Source: Flavobacteriaceae bacterium
GTDB lineage: Bacteria; Bacteroidota; Bacteroidia; Flavobacteriales; Flavobacteriaceae
Direction of reading: 5' to 3'
Length of the DNA: 64,000 bases
Assembly: GCA_013373105.1 (NCBI GenBank)
Contig: JABXIJ010000015.1
Coordinates: forward strand, 62,001-126,000
The position numbers and the translations under genes are program-made. The first letter of the stretch is position 1, and the number at the start of each line of letters is the position of its first letter. Shown here one piece after another: positions 17,315 to 26,294 of the stretch. A model generated the notes under the pieces. The model worked only from the letters and a program-made list of their open reading frames with translations, made no database searches and was not told where the DNA came from.

Positions 17315-18268
17315 ATGAGTTTTTTTAAAAATATATTTACAAAAGAAAAGAAAGAAACTTTAGATAAAGGTTTAGAAAAATCTAAAGAAAGTTTCTTTGG
17401 TAAACTATCTAAAGCAGTTGCAGGTAAATCTAAGGTAGATGATGATGTTTTAGATAATTTAGAAGAAGTTTTGGTATCCTCAGACGTTGGTGTAGAAACA
17501 ACACTTAAAATTATAGATAGAATAGAAGAAAGAGTTGCTAAAGATAAATACTTAGGTACTGAAGAGTTAAATGTAATACTTAGAGAAGAAATTGCTGGTT
17601 TATTATCTGAAACAAATGTTGGTAATGAAACAGAATTTTCTATTCCAACCAATAAAAAACCTTTTGTATTAATGGTTGTTGGTGTAAATGGAGTTGGAAA
17701 AACAACAACCATAGGTAAATTAGCTAGTCAATTTAAAAGGAAAGGTTTAAAGGTAGTTTTAGGTGCAGCTGATACGTTTAGAGCAGCAGCTATAGATCAA
17801 CTACAAGTTTGGGCAGATAGAGTAGAGGTGCCAATTGTTCGTCAGGAAATGGGTTCTGATCCAGCTTCAGTTGCTTTTGATACCTTAAAATCAGCAGTAG
17901 CACAACAAGCAGATGTTGTTATCATTGATACTGCTGGTCGTTTACACAATAAAGTTAATTTAATGAATGAATTGACTAAAATTAAGAGAGTAATGCAAAA
18001 AGTGGTTGTTGATGCACCACATGATGTGCTTTTAGTATTAGATGGTTCAACTGGTCAGAATGCTTTTGAGCAGGCAAAACAATTTACAAAAGCAACAGAA
18101 GTTACCTCTTTAGCAGTTACCAAATTAGATGGTACAGCTAAAGGTGGAGTTGTTATAGGAATTTCAGATCAATTTAAAATACCTGTTAAATATATTGGAG
18201 TAGGAGAAGGTATAGATGATTTACAAGTTTTTAATAAATTCGAATTTGTAGATTCGTTTTTTAAATAA
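17315..18268 (+). CDS. ftsY: signal recognition particle receptor FtsY
   Basis: GTPase that receives SRP-ribosome complexes at the inner membrane and passes them to SecYEG. The 317-aa protein has a short charged N-terminal segment (residues 1-40, Lys/Glu-rich, the membrane-touching part), the helical N domain (about 40-105), and the G domain with G1 GVNGVGKTT at 123-131, ADTFRAAA at 152-159, DTAGR near 209 and TKLDGTAKGG near 268. It lacks the long acidic A domain of E. coli FtsY, as is usual in this phylum. It stands alone between two intrinsic terminators. Confidence 0.97.
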   Translation: MSFFKNIFTKEKKETLDKGLEKSKESFFGKLSKAVAGKSKVDDDVLDNLEEVLVSSDVGVETTLKIIDRIEERVAKDKYLGTEELNVILREEIAGLLSETNVGNETEFSIPTNKKPFVLMVVGVNGVGKTTTIGKLASQFKRKGLKVVLGAADTFRAAAIDQLQVWADRVEVPIVRQEMGSDPASVAFDTLKSAVAQQADVVIIDTAGRLHNKVNLMNELTKIKRVMQKVVVDAPHDVLLVLDGSTGQNAFEQAKQFTKATEVTSLAVTKLDGTAKGGVVIGISDQFKIPVKYIGVGEGIDDLQVFNKFEFVDSFFK

Positions 18269-18290
18269 AAAATAAACAATAGAATATATA

Positions 18291-18325
18291 AACACCTAAT
18301 GTAAACTTGCATTAGGTGTTTTTTG
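18291..18325 (+). terminator. intrinsic terminator of ftsY
   Basis: 11-base perfect stem AACACCTAATG (18291-18301) / CATTAGGTGTT (18310-18320), 8-base loop, then a T-run. Confidence 0.88.
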
Positions 18326-18358
18326 TTTCATATATTTGATTAATTAAACAAACTTCTC

Positions 18359-20005
18359 ATGAAAAATATTTATATCATTTTTATTTGTTCATTGCTTATT
18401 ATTTCTTGTGAAACTAAAGAAAAGCAACCCCCTGTAAAGTTTAAAAAATACGATGAAACTGAAGCTTTAAAAGAGCAACAAAATCATCAGAATAGACGAA
18501 TGCGTTTTAAATTATTTCAGTCTAAAGTAATAGATATGAATGATGTTTTTAAACCTTTTGAAGATGATTTAGCCTATTTTTCTGAGGAAGATTATACATC
18601 GTTAAAACCATTAATTATCGAGCAAAACATACCTTCTATTCAAAAAAGTATTAAAGACGGTAAATTAACTTACGAGAAACTTACTTTGTTTTATTTATAC
18701 AGAATAAGAAAATTTGAAAGCGATTCAACAAAATCATTAAATGCAATAATTTCATTAAATCCTAATGTTTTAGATGAAGCTAGAGCAAAAGATAAATATG
18801 TAGAAGAGATAGATGAGAATTCTATTTTTGGAATGCCAATTTTATTGAAAGATAATATAAATACCTTGAGCATGCCAACAACTGCAGGAGCAATTGCTTT
18901 ACAAAATAATACAAAAACAGAAGATGCTTTTATAGTTGAAAAATTAAAAGAAAATGGCGCCTTAATTTTAGGAAAAGTTAATCTAAGTGAGTGGGCTTAC
19001 TTTTTCTGTTCTGGTTGTCCTTTAGGTTATTCTGCTATTGGAGGTCAGACTCTAAATCCATATGGAAGAGCTATTTTTGAAACAGGAGGTAGTTCTTCTG
19101 GAAGTGGTGCAACAGTTGCTGCAAATTATGCTGTAGCAGCAGTAGGTACAGAAACTTCAGGCTCAATTACATCACCTTCAAGTCAGAATTCTGTAGTAGG
19201 TTTAAAACCTACAATAGGCGTTTTTAGTAGAACTGGGATTGTACCAATTTCATCAACATTAGATACACCAGGACCAATGACTAAAAATGTGATAGACAAT
19301 ATTATTTTTATGAATGCATTAAGTGGTTACGATAAAGAAGATGATGCATCAAAAGAGTTAGATGTTAATTATCTTGATGCTGAATTAAAATCTGATTTGA
19401 AAGATAAAAGACTAGGTGTTTTAACAAATTTACTAGCAGATTCAATATACGCTTTAAATGTAAAAAGATTAGAAGAAGCTGGAGCTGAATTAGTTGAAAT
19501 TAAACCAGAAAACCCAAATTTTGCTGGTTTTATTACGGTTTTAAATATTGATATGAAAAACGATTTACCTAAATACTTGTCAAATAATGCAGATATAGCA
19601 GTAGCTGTTAAAGATGTAAAAGATGTAGTTGATTTTAATTTAAAAGATTCAATTCTAAGAGCTCCTTATGGACAACAACTTTTTGAGGGTATTCTAGCTG
19701 ATAAAACATCTAATGAAGAATTAGAAACGATTAAAGAAAACTTACATAAAGAAGGTTCAAAGTACCTATCTAGTTTAAAGACTGAAAATCTTGATGCAAT
19801 TTTAAGTATAAATAATTATCATTCTGGTATTGCAGCTGTATCTTTTCATCCAACATTAACAGTGCCCATGGGTTATAAAAAATCTGGAGAACCTGTTAGT
19901 TTAACTTTTGTAGGAGCTCCTTTTAACGAAAAAAAATTATTAGAAGTTGGTTATGCTTTTGAGCAAGTTTCAAATGCTAGAAAGTTGCCAGAAAACTATA
20001 AATAG
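18359..20005 (+). CDS. amidase-signature lipoprotein
   Basis: Amidase of the Ser-cisSer-Lys family, 548 aa, that hydrolyses an unknown amide. It begins with a lipoprotein signal peptide (hydrophobic core, then ISC with the lipid-bearing Cys17), so it is anchored to the cell envelope, probably facing the periplasm. Catalytic residues are all visible: Lys164 in PILLKDNI, cis-Ser245 in GGSSSGSG (243-250), and nucleophile Ser269 in GTETSGSI. An extra region of about 120 residues precedes the amidase domain and is less conserved. The related E. coli and Bacillus enzymes act on diverse amides, so the substrate is open. It stands alone, starting 33 bases after the ftsY terminator. Confidence 0.88.
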   Translation: MKNIYIIFICSLLIISCETKEKQPPVKFKKYDETEALKEQQNHQNRRMRFKLFQSKVIDMNDVFKPFEDDLAYFSEEDYTSLKPLIIEQNIPSIQKSIKDGKLTYEKLTLFYLYRIRKFESDSTKSLNAIISLNPNVLDEARAKDKYVEEIDENSIFGMPILLKDNINTLSMPTTAGAIALQNNTKTEDAFIVEKLKENGALILGKVNLSEWAYFFCSGCPLGYSAIGGQTLNPYGRAIFETGGSSSGSGATVAANYAVAAVGTETSGSITSPSSQNSVVGLKPTIGVFSRTGIVPISSTLDTPGPMTKNVIDNIIFMNALSGYDKEDDASKELDVNYLDAELKSDLKDKRLGVLTNLLADSIYALNVKRLEEAGAELVEIKPENPNFAGFITVLNIDMKNDLPKYLSNNADIAVAVKDVKDVVDFNLKDSILRAPYGQQLFEGILADKTSNEELETIKENLHKEGSKYLSSLKTENLDAILSINNYHSGIAAVSFHPTLTVPMGYKKSGEPVSLTFVGAPFNEKKLLEVGYAFEQVSNARKLPENYK

Positions 20006-20034
20006 TAAACTGGTATAATGTAGATTATATAAAC

Positions 20035-20042
20035 TATTTTTG
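20035..20042 (+). promoter_or_regulatory. -7 box of rimO
   Basis: TATTTTTG, a full TAnnTTTG match, 20 bases ahead of the rimO start codon. Confidence 0.5.
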
Positions 20043-20062
20043 CATGTTTTTAATTTCATAAT

Positions 20063-21373
20063 ATGCGTACCAAATCTACAAAACAAAATAAAATTAATGT
20101 AGTTACTTTAGGATGTTCTAAAAACATTTACGATAGTGAGGTGTTAATGGGGCAATTGAAAGCTAATGGTAAAAACGTTGTGCATGAAGATGAACATGAT
20201 GATGGTAATATAGTAGTTATTAATACATGTGGATTTATTGGTAAAGCTAAAGAAGAAAGCGTAGACACCATTTTACATTATGCTCAAAGAAAAGAAGCAG
20301 GTGAAGTTGATAAAGTATTTGTAACTGGTTGTTTAAGTGAACGATATAAGCCAGATTTAGAGAAAGAAATTCCAAATGTAGATCAATATTTTGGTACTCA
20401 TGATTTACCAAATTTGCTTAAAGTCTTAGAAGCAGATTATAAACATGAATTATTGGGTGAACGTTTAACTACTACACCAAAACACTACGCTTATTTAAAA
20501 ATAGCTGAAGGCTGTGATAGACCTTGTTCTTTTTGTGCAATTCCTTTAATGCGTGGTAAGCATAAATCTACACCAATTGAAGAAATTATAATTGAAGCTG
20601 AAAAATTAGCTGCAAAAGGTATAAAAGAAGTTATGCTAATTGCACAAGATTTAACGTATTATGGTTTAGATATTTACAAAAAAAGAGCTCTTGCTCAATT
20701 ACTAGAAGCTTTAGTAAAAGTTGAAGGTTTAGAATGGATTCGTTTACATTACGCTTTTCCAACAGGTTTTCCAATGGATGTTTTAGAAGTAATGAAACGT
20801 CAGCCAAAAGTATGTAATTATCTAGACATTCCTTTGCAACATATAAATACTGAGTTGTTAAAATCTATGAAAAGGGGAACAACTCATGAAAAAACAACAG
20901 CTTTAATAAAAAAGTTTAGAGAGGTTGTACCTAATATGGCTATTAGAACTACTTTAATAGTTGGTTATCCTGGTGAAACTGAAGAGCGATTTCAAGAATT
21001 AAAAGACTGGGTAGAAGAAATGCGATTTGAAAGGTTAGGTGCCTTTGAATATTCTCATGAAGAAAATACAAGTGCTTATGCTTTAGAAGATGATGTTCCT
21101 GCAGATGTTAAATTTAGAAGAGTAAACGAAATAATGGAGGTACAATCTCAAATTTCTTGGGAATTAAATCAACAAAAAGTTGGTAAAACTTTTAAATGTA
21201 TTTTCGATAGAAAAGATGGGGAATACTTTTATGGAAGAACAGAATTTGATTCACCAGATGTAGATAACGATGTTTTAGTAAGTGCAATAGACCATTATAT
21301 AAAAATAGGTGAATTTATAAATATTGAAATTTTTGAAGCAGGAGATTTTGATTTATATGGTAAGCCAGTCTGA
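20063..21373 (+). CDS. rimO: ribosomal protein S12 methylthiotransferase
   Basis: Radical-SAM enzyme that methylthiolates the conserved Asp of ribosomal protein S12. The 436-aa protein has the UPF0004 domain with its three cluster cysteines (Cys18, Cys56, Cys90), the radical-SAM motif CDRPCSFC (Cys151, Cys155, Cys158), and a C-terminal TRAM domain (about 372-436) for substrate binding. The early GCSKN pattern and length favour RimO over the tRNA enzyme MiaB. Complete, with its own promoter. Confidence 0.94.
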   Translation: MRTKSTKQNKINVVTLGCSKNIYDSEVLMGQLKANGKNVVHEDEHDDGNIVVINTCGFIGKAKEESVDTILHYAQRKEAGEVDKVFVTGCLSERYKPDLEKEIPNVDQYFGTHDLPNLLKVLEADYKHELLGERLTTTPKHYAYLKIAEGCDRPCSFCAIPLMRGKHKSTPIEEIIIEAEKLAAKGIKEVMLIAQDLTYYGLDIYKKRALAQLLEALVKVEGLEWIRLHYAFPTGFPMDVLEVMKRQPKVCNYLDIPLQHINTELLKSMKRGTTHEKTTALIKKFREVVPNMAIRTTLIVGYPGETEERFQELKDWVEEMRFERLGAFEYSHEENTSAYALEDDVPADVKFRRVNEIMEVQSQISWELNQQKVGKTFKCIFDRKDGEYFYGRTEFDSPDVDNDVLVSAIDHYIKIGEFINIEIFEAGDFDLYGKPV

Positions 21374-21444
21374 TTTAAATATTGTTAACAATATTGTTAA
21401 AAAATTAACGAAATCACATTGTTAAACACTATTTATTATGGTAT

Positions 21445-21452
21445 TAATTTTG
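21445..21452 (+). promoter_or_regulatory. -7 box of the outer-membrane barrel gene
   Basis: TAATTTTG, a full TAnnTTTG match, 34 bases ahead of the start codon at 21487. Confidence 0.4.
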
Positions 21453-21486
21453 TAATATTGATTAGTATTAATTTAAATTAATTATC

Positions 21487-21981
21487 ATGAAAATCAAAAA
21501 TGTAATTTTTATTTTATTGTTATCATTTTCAACGATAACATTAGCACAAGACAATTCAGATGCATTGTCAAAAGGTAGTTGGGTTATTGAAGCAAATACT
21601 GGAGCTGCAACTACTGGAAATACAAGCTTTAGTTTATCATCAAGTAATGGTAATACTAATTGGTCAATTGGCTTTGATGGAGGCTATTTTGTTATGGATA
21701 ATTTAGCAGTTAAAGCTGGTCTTGGGTACCTAGACTTAGGTGGTGCTGATGCCTTTAGTTATAAATTTGGAGCAGAGTATTTTTTAGGTGGGCAATTTCC
21801 TGTTAGTGTTGATTTTACTGGAAGTACTGGTAACGATTTAAACTGGTTAGGCTTACAAGCAGGTTACGCTTGGTTTGTAGCTGATAATATTAGTATAAAA
21901 CCCGCTTTCAGATACAATATTGGTTTAGATGATCAAGATGGTTTATTTCAAGGATTAATAGGGTTTTCATTATTTTTCTAA
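21487..21981 (+). CDS. small outer-membrane beta-barrel protein
   Basis: 164-aa exported protein with a signal peptide ending TLAQ-DNS (cleavage after residue 20). The mature part is a run of short amphipathic strands alternating with Gly, Asn and Ser turns (WSIGFDGGYFV, LAVKAGLGYLDLGG, YKFGAEYFLGGQF, LGLQAGYAWFVADNISIKPAFRYNIG), and it ends in Phe-Phe, the usual C-terminal signal for BAM insertion. It looks like an 8-stranded OmpX/OmpA-type barrel. No function can be assigned. Its own promoter lies upstream and an intrinsic terminator follows. Confidence 0.8.
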   Translation: MKIKNVIFILLLSFSTITLAQDNSDALSKGSWVIEANTGAATTGNTSFSLSSSNGNTNWSIGFDGGYFVMDNLAVKAGLGYLDLGGADAFSYKFGAEYFLGGQFPVSVDFTGSTGNDLNWLGLQAGYAWFVADNISIKPAFRYNIGLDDQDGLFQGLIGFSLFF

Positions 21982-21995
21982 AAAAAAGAAATTAG

Positions 21996-22026
21996 AAAAA
22001 AGCCACTCATTTGAGTGGCTTTTTTA
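21996..22026 (+). terminator. bidirectional intrinsic terminator
   Basis: Stem AAAAAGCCACTCA / TGAGTGGCTTTTT around a two-base centre with A- and T-runs on both sides, so it can serve the barrel gene (plus) and the convergent M14 peptidase gene (minus). Confidence 0.88.
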
Positions 22027-22031
22027 TTTTA

Positions 22032-24512
22032 TTATAAATTACTTGAATTAATAAAAAATAATGAATTCACAAAAAAGAGTTTACCACCATCCCAAAAAGA
22101 CCTAAATAAAGGATTATCAACCATATATACTATACTTCCTCTTCCTTTGGTTTCTTCTCCAAATAATAAAGATTCAGGTAATTTTTCTAATACTTTCTTT
22201 CCTGCAAAACCAGCTACATTTTCAACATTTTCTGTCATGTAAGCTATATTATAACCATCTTTTAAGTAATTGTAAGAACTACTACTTCTTTTTAATGTAA
22301 AATAACTATCTGTGTAACCAAAAGCAATTGGATGTGTAAAATCTACCTTAGATTTAAAAATAGCACCAGCTATTAAGCTTTCAGCACTTTCTCTTTCTAA
22401 ATTGGCATATGGAGTTAATAATGCAGGTTTGTTTTTATCATCTTCATCATCTTTTTTACTGGTAAGAGAAAAACTTTTATTATCAGCAAAACTTCTTAAA
22501 GCACCTTCTATAGCTATTAAAGTTCCACCAGATCTAACCCAAGTTGTTAACTTACTTAAAGTCGATTTACTTAATACGCGACCATAATAACCATTTGGAA
22601 TAATTATAACATCAAAATCTGAATAATCAAAAGAGCTAAAATAGTCTGAATTTATAACAGTAAGAGGGTATTTTAATTCTGTTTCAAAAAAGTGCCAAAT
22701 TTCACCAAAACTTAATGAAGATACACCATCACCAGATAAAACAGCAATGTTTTGTTTTTTAATAGGTTTAACACTGTAGGAACCAAAATCTACACCACTA
22801 TCAACAAAACCTGTAGCTACAGCTGTTAATTTTCTTGAATTTTTATTTGCAATTTCAATCAGTTTAGTGTCAAAATCTTCACTTTTATTATCGTTTCTTA
22901 AAATAATTAATGAACCTCTTTCAAAAACATTGCCTTCAATAGAAAATGGTTTTTCAGAAAATCTTGGAACAATATTATTCTTTAAAATTTCTGCAAGAAA
23001 AGTAGCATCTGCTATACTATTCCATTTTAAAATATACGCATATGCTGATTTGTCTATTGTATTGTTTTTGAATGCTTTAACTTGTTTGTTTGATGAAGCT
23101 ACTTTATTTTTTGATGCAATAGCTTCTAAACCATGTGCATATGGAATTGACCATGCTGTAATATCATAAGTTAAGGAATCTGTTACTTTAGTTTTTGGTT
23201 CAAAAAGTATATTAACCATTTTACCTTTTGGCTGATTTGTATGAATAACTAGATCATTTGAATTTATATCCATTTTATCATTTTCACCACTTCTATAAAC
23301 AAAACCTTTTACCGAAGAATTTGTAGCATTTGTATAAGTAATTTCATGCTTATCTAACAATCTTTTTAATCGATTAATTTTGTCTTGATTGTTGTTTTTT
23401 ATCACAAAACTCTTGTAGGGTAAATCATTATTATCAAAATACTTTTTAAACTCGGTATTCAATTTATCTGCATTCTTTGATGCAATTTCAACTGTAGATA
23501 ATCCTGTAGTTTTATGATGTAAAGCTCTGTCTTTTAGTGTTAAAACTTCACCTTCGTTAGTTTTAATCGCTAATCCTGCTCTTCCATGTCCTGCTTGTTC
23601 GTAAGTCATTCCAATTGCTCCCATAAAAGTAGGGTAGGTGTCTCCATAACTTGGGTATAGCAAATCGAAACTTTCTTTAGTAAAGTATAACCAACCTTCT
23701 TTGTCAAAGTATTTAGCATGATTTTTACCAATTTGTGTTTGAAAATCACGTTGCCAATCTGTTATAATTTCATGAAATGGTTCTGCAGCTGGTGCAAAAT
23801 AATAAGGACTATTAATGCCTTGTTCATGAAAATCTACATGTACATGTGGCATCCATTTGTTATATATTTTAAGTCTTTGTTGCGTTTCTATTTGTGTAGC
23901 CCAAGCCCAATCTCTATTTAAATCAAATAAATAATGGTTTGGTCTACCACCAGGCCAAGGTTCATTATGTTCCTTGGCATTTTGTGCAATATTATAAGGT
24001 GTGCTTTTTACTTGATTATACCAGTTAACATACCTGTCTCTTCCATCTGGATTTATACAAGGGTCAATTATAACAACAGTATTTTCTAACCAATCTTTTT
24101 TGGTAGTTATTAATTCATACAAAGTAGCCATTGCTGCTTCTGTACTTGATGCCTCATTACCATGAACATTATAACTTAACCAAACTAAAGCTTTATTATT
24201 TTCTTTACTTTCATTTAAAATACCAATTTGAGAAAGATTCGCTTTTCTAATTTCTTCGAGATTTTTAATGTTTTCTTCTGATGAAACATAAGCTACATTA
24301 AGCTCTCTAAATTCATTCGTTTCACCATATTTTTCTAATTTAACATTAGATGATACATTACTTACATATTTAAAATACTCAACAACTTTGTGATGTCTTG
24401 TAAATCTAGTGCCTATTTCATATCCTAAAAACTCTGAGGGTGATTTAATTTCTTGTCCAACTATAACTTGAAGTGAACTAATTAACAGTAAAAAGAAAAT
24501 ATTTTTTTTCAT
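22032..24512 (-). CDS. exported M14 zinc carboxypeptidase with GATase-like tail
   Basis: 826-aa secreted metallopeptidase. A signal peptide (1-19) is followed by an M14 domain with zinc ligands His117 and Glu120 (NVHGNEAS) and His229 (DFHEQG), plus the conserved NPDGRDRYVNW and DLNRDW. The C-terminal half (about 360-826) contains a glutamine-amidotransferase-like fold (VIIPNGYYGRVLSKSTL, TWVRSGGTLIAIEGA). This two-domain architecture is common in Bacteroidota, and the window holds a second copy at 52974-55463. It probably degrades peptides in the periplasm or outside the cell. The shared terminator at 21996-22026 lies just past its stop. Confidence 0.88.
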   Translation of the reverse strand: MKKNIFFLLLISSLQVIVGQEIKSPSEFLGYEIGTRFTRHHKVVEYFKYVSNVSSNVKLEKYGETNEFRELNVAYVSSEENIKNLEEIRKANLSQIGILNESKENNKALVWLSYNVHGNEASSTEAAMATLYELITTKKDWLENTVVIIDPCINPDGRDRYVNWYNQVKSTPYNIAQNAKEHNEPWPGGRPNHYLFDLNRDWAWATQIETQQRLKIYNKWMPHVHVDFHEQGINSPYYFAPAAEPFHEIITDWQRDFQTQIGKNHAKYFDKEGWLYFTKESFDLLYPSYGDTYPTFMGAIGMTYEQAGHGRAGLAIKTNEGEVLTLKDRALHHKTTGLSTVEIASKNADKLNTEFKKYFDNNDLPYKSFVIKNNNQDKINRLKRLLDKHEITYTNATNSSVKGFVYRSGENDKMDINSNDLVIHTNQPKGKMVNILFEPKTKVTDSLTYDITAWSIPYAHGLEAIASKNKVASSNKQVKAFKNNTIDKSAYAYILKWNSIADATFLAEILKNNIVPRFSEKPFSIEGNVFERGSLIILRNDNKSEDFDTKLIEIANKNSRKLTAVATGFVDSGVDFGSYSVKPIKKQNIAVLSGDGVSSLSFGEIWHFFETELKYPLTVINSDYFSSFDYSDFDVIIIPNGYYGRVLSKSTLSKLTTWVRSGGTLIAIEGALRSFADNKSFSLTSKKDDEDDKNKPALLTPYANLERESAESLIAGAIFKSKVDFTHPIAFGYTDSYFTLKRSSSSYNYLKDGYNIAYMTENVENVAGFAGKKVLEKLPESLLFGEETKGRGSIVYMVDNPLFRSFWDGGKLFFVNSLFFINSSNL

Positions 24513-24649
24513 TAAAATTTAAATTATAAAGAGCCAAATGTAATGAATTAATAGCATTATTTAAATGCGTTAAAAAAGTGTTAGGGTACATAAGTTTTTT
24601 TAACAAGCTTAAAAATAGTTGTATTTTTATAGCCAATTAAATTCATTTA

Positions 24650-24697
24650 ATGAGTACAAAAACAGATTCTGATTGTTGCAAAAAAGGTGTTATTTAA
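24650..24697 (+). CDS. 15-residue Cys-Cys mini-ORF ahead of bshC
   Basis: A short frame, MSTKTDSDCCKKGVI, ends with TAA one base before the bshC ATG. It has two adjacent Cys codons, and its own -7-like box (TATTTTTA at about 24622-24629) lies about 20 bases upstream. It may be a leader peptide whose translation speed reports cysteinyl-tRNA supply and is coupled to bshC, the enzyme that adds cysteine in bacillithiol synthesis. Polycysteine leader ORFs with such a role are known in mycobacteria. Here it is inference from position and composition only; it could equally be a small structural or metal-binding peptide. Confidence 0.5.
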   Translation: MSTKTDSDCCKKGVI

Positions 24698-24698
24698 T

Positions 24699-26294
24699 AT
24701 GAAAGTAACACACATTCCATTTCAAAAAACAGGTTTCTTTTCTAAAATGATGATTGATTATTTAGAGCAATCACCATCAATAAATAATTTTTATAATAAT
24801 TTTCCTGATATAACTGGATTCAAAAATCAACTAGAAGAAAAACAAAAAATATTTAAATCTAGTCATAGAAAAACTTTGAATTCTGCACTTCAAGAACAAT
24901 ATAAAAACGTTAATACTACTAAGTATACAAAAAAAAATATTGATTTATTACTCAAAGAAAATACGTTTACTATTACTACTGGTCATCAATTAAATTTGTT
25001 TACAGGTCCATTGTATTTTGTTTATAAAATATTGTGTGCAATTAATTTATGTGAAGATTTAAAAAAGAATTTTCCAAACAATAATTTTGTACCTGTTTAT
25101 TGGATGGCTACTGAAGATCATGATTTTGATGAAATTAAGTACTTTAATTATAAAGGTGAAAAAGTAATTTGGAATAGAGAAGATGGTGGTGCTGTAGGTC
25201 GTTTTTCAACAAATGGTTTGGATGAAGTTTTTAAAGTTTTCGAAAACAAAATCGGAAATTCAAATAATGCTAAAGCATTAAAGAATTTATTTTCAAAAGC
25301 CTATTTAGAGCATAATACTTTATCAGATGCAACTCGTTTTTTAGCCAATGAATTGTTTGGTAAATTTGGTTTAGTAATAATTGATGGAGATGATAAACAG
25401 TTGAAGCAATTATTTACTCCTTATGCAAAAGATGAATTATTAAATGAAAGTTCACATTTGTCTCTAGCTAAAACAATTACTAAACTTGAAGAAAATTATG
25501 GAATTCAAGTAAATCCTAGAGAAATCAATTTATTCTATTTAGGAGAAAATTTTAGGGAAAGAATTATAAAAAGAGATGAGGTATATTTTGTAAATAACAC
25601 AAAATTACAATTTACTAAAGAAGGAATTTTAAAAGAGCTAGAAGACAACCCAACATCATTCTCTCCTAATGTTATAATGCGTCCTCTATATCAAGAAGTT
25701 ATATTACCAAATCTATGTTATATTGGTGGAGGAGGAGAACAAGCTTATTGGCTGCAATTAAAAGAGTATTTTAATAAGGTAGCTGTTCCTTTTCCAATTT
25801 TATTGCTAAGAAACTCTGTTCAAGTTATTACTAAAAAGCAGGCAGATAAACTTTCTAGATTAAATATTTCATTTGATGAGTTGTTTTTAAATCAACATGA
25901 ATTATTGTCTAAAAAAGTAGTTGAAAATTCCGATATAAAAACCTCATTCGAAGATAAAAAGAATTTTTTAAGAAATCAGTTTAAAGAACTTAAAGAAGTT
26001 GCAAAACAAACTGATGTTACCTTTTTAAATGCTGTTAACGCTCAAGAAAAGAAACAATTAAATGGTTTAGATAAACTAGAAAAACGATTGTTAAAAGCAG
26101 AAAAACATAGGCAAAAAGATTTGGTTGATAGAATTACAAAACTTCAAAATGATATTTTACCAAATGGTGGTTTAGAAGAGCGTCAACGAAATTTTTCTGA
26201 ATATTATTTACAGTACGGAGCTGAATTTATTGAACTGATTAAAAAATCTTTACAACCTTTAAAATTAGAATTTACTATTGTAGAATTAGATTAA
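24699..26294 (+). CDS. bshC: bacillithiol biosynthesis cysteine-adding enzyme
   Basis: Adds cysteine to glucosaminyl-malate, the last step of bacillithiol synthesis. The 531-aa protein matches the BshC family throughout: a Rossmann-like core with TITTGHQLNLFTGPLYFVYKI near 92-112, PVYWMATEDHDFDEIKY near 135-151, and a C-terminal coiled-coil region (about 395-490, rich in Lys/Glu). The chosen ATG (24699) directly follows the mini-ORF stop; a GTG four codons upstream is less likely. Its stop interlocks with the stop of the convergent membrane gene (TTAA at 26291-26294). bshA and bshB are not in the window. Confidence 0.92.
   Translation: MKVTHIPFQKTGFFSKMMIDYLEQSPSINNFYNNFPDITGFKNQLEEKQKIFKSSHRKTLNSALQEQYKNVNTTKYTKKNIDLLLKENTFTITTGHQLNLFTGPLYFVYKILCAINLCEDLKKNFPNNNFVPVYWMATEDHDFDEIKYFNYKGEKVIWNREDGGAVGRFSTNGLDEVFKVFENKIGNSNNAKALKNLFSKAYLEHNTLSDATRFLANELFGKFGLVIIDGDDKQLKQLFTPYAKDELLNESSHLSLAKTITKLEENYGIQVNPREINLFYLGENFRERIIKRDEVYFVNNTKLQFTKEGILKELEDNPTSFSPNVIMRPLYQEVILPNLCYIGGGGEQAYWLQLKEYFNKVAVPFPILLLRNSVQVITKKQADKLSRLNISFDELFLNQHELLSKKVVENSDIKTSFEDKKNFLRNQFKELKEVAKQTDVTFLNAVNAQEKKQLNGLDKLEKRLLKAEKHRQKDLVDRITKLQNDILPNGGLEERQRNFSEYYLQYGAEFIELIKKSLQPLKLEFTIVELD

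Noticed and set aside
22015..22242. 75-aa plus-strand frame after the barrel gene
   Set aside because: It is antisense to the conserved C-terminus of the M14 peptidase and begins inside the shared terminator.
24513..24650. Riboswitch ahead of bshC
   Set aside because: The sequence is AT-rich with no conserved aptamer pattern; the mini-ORF is the only notable element.
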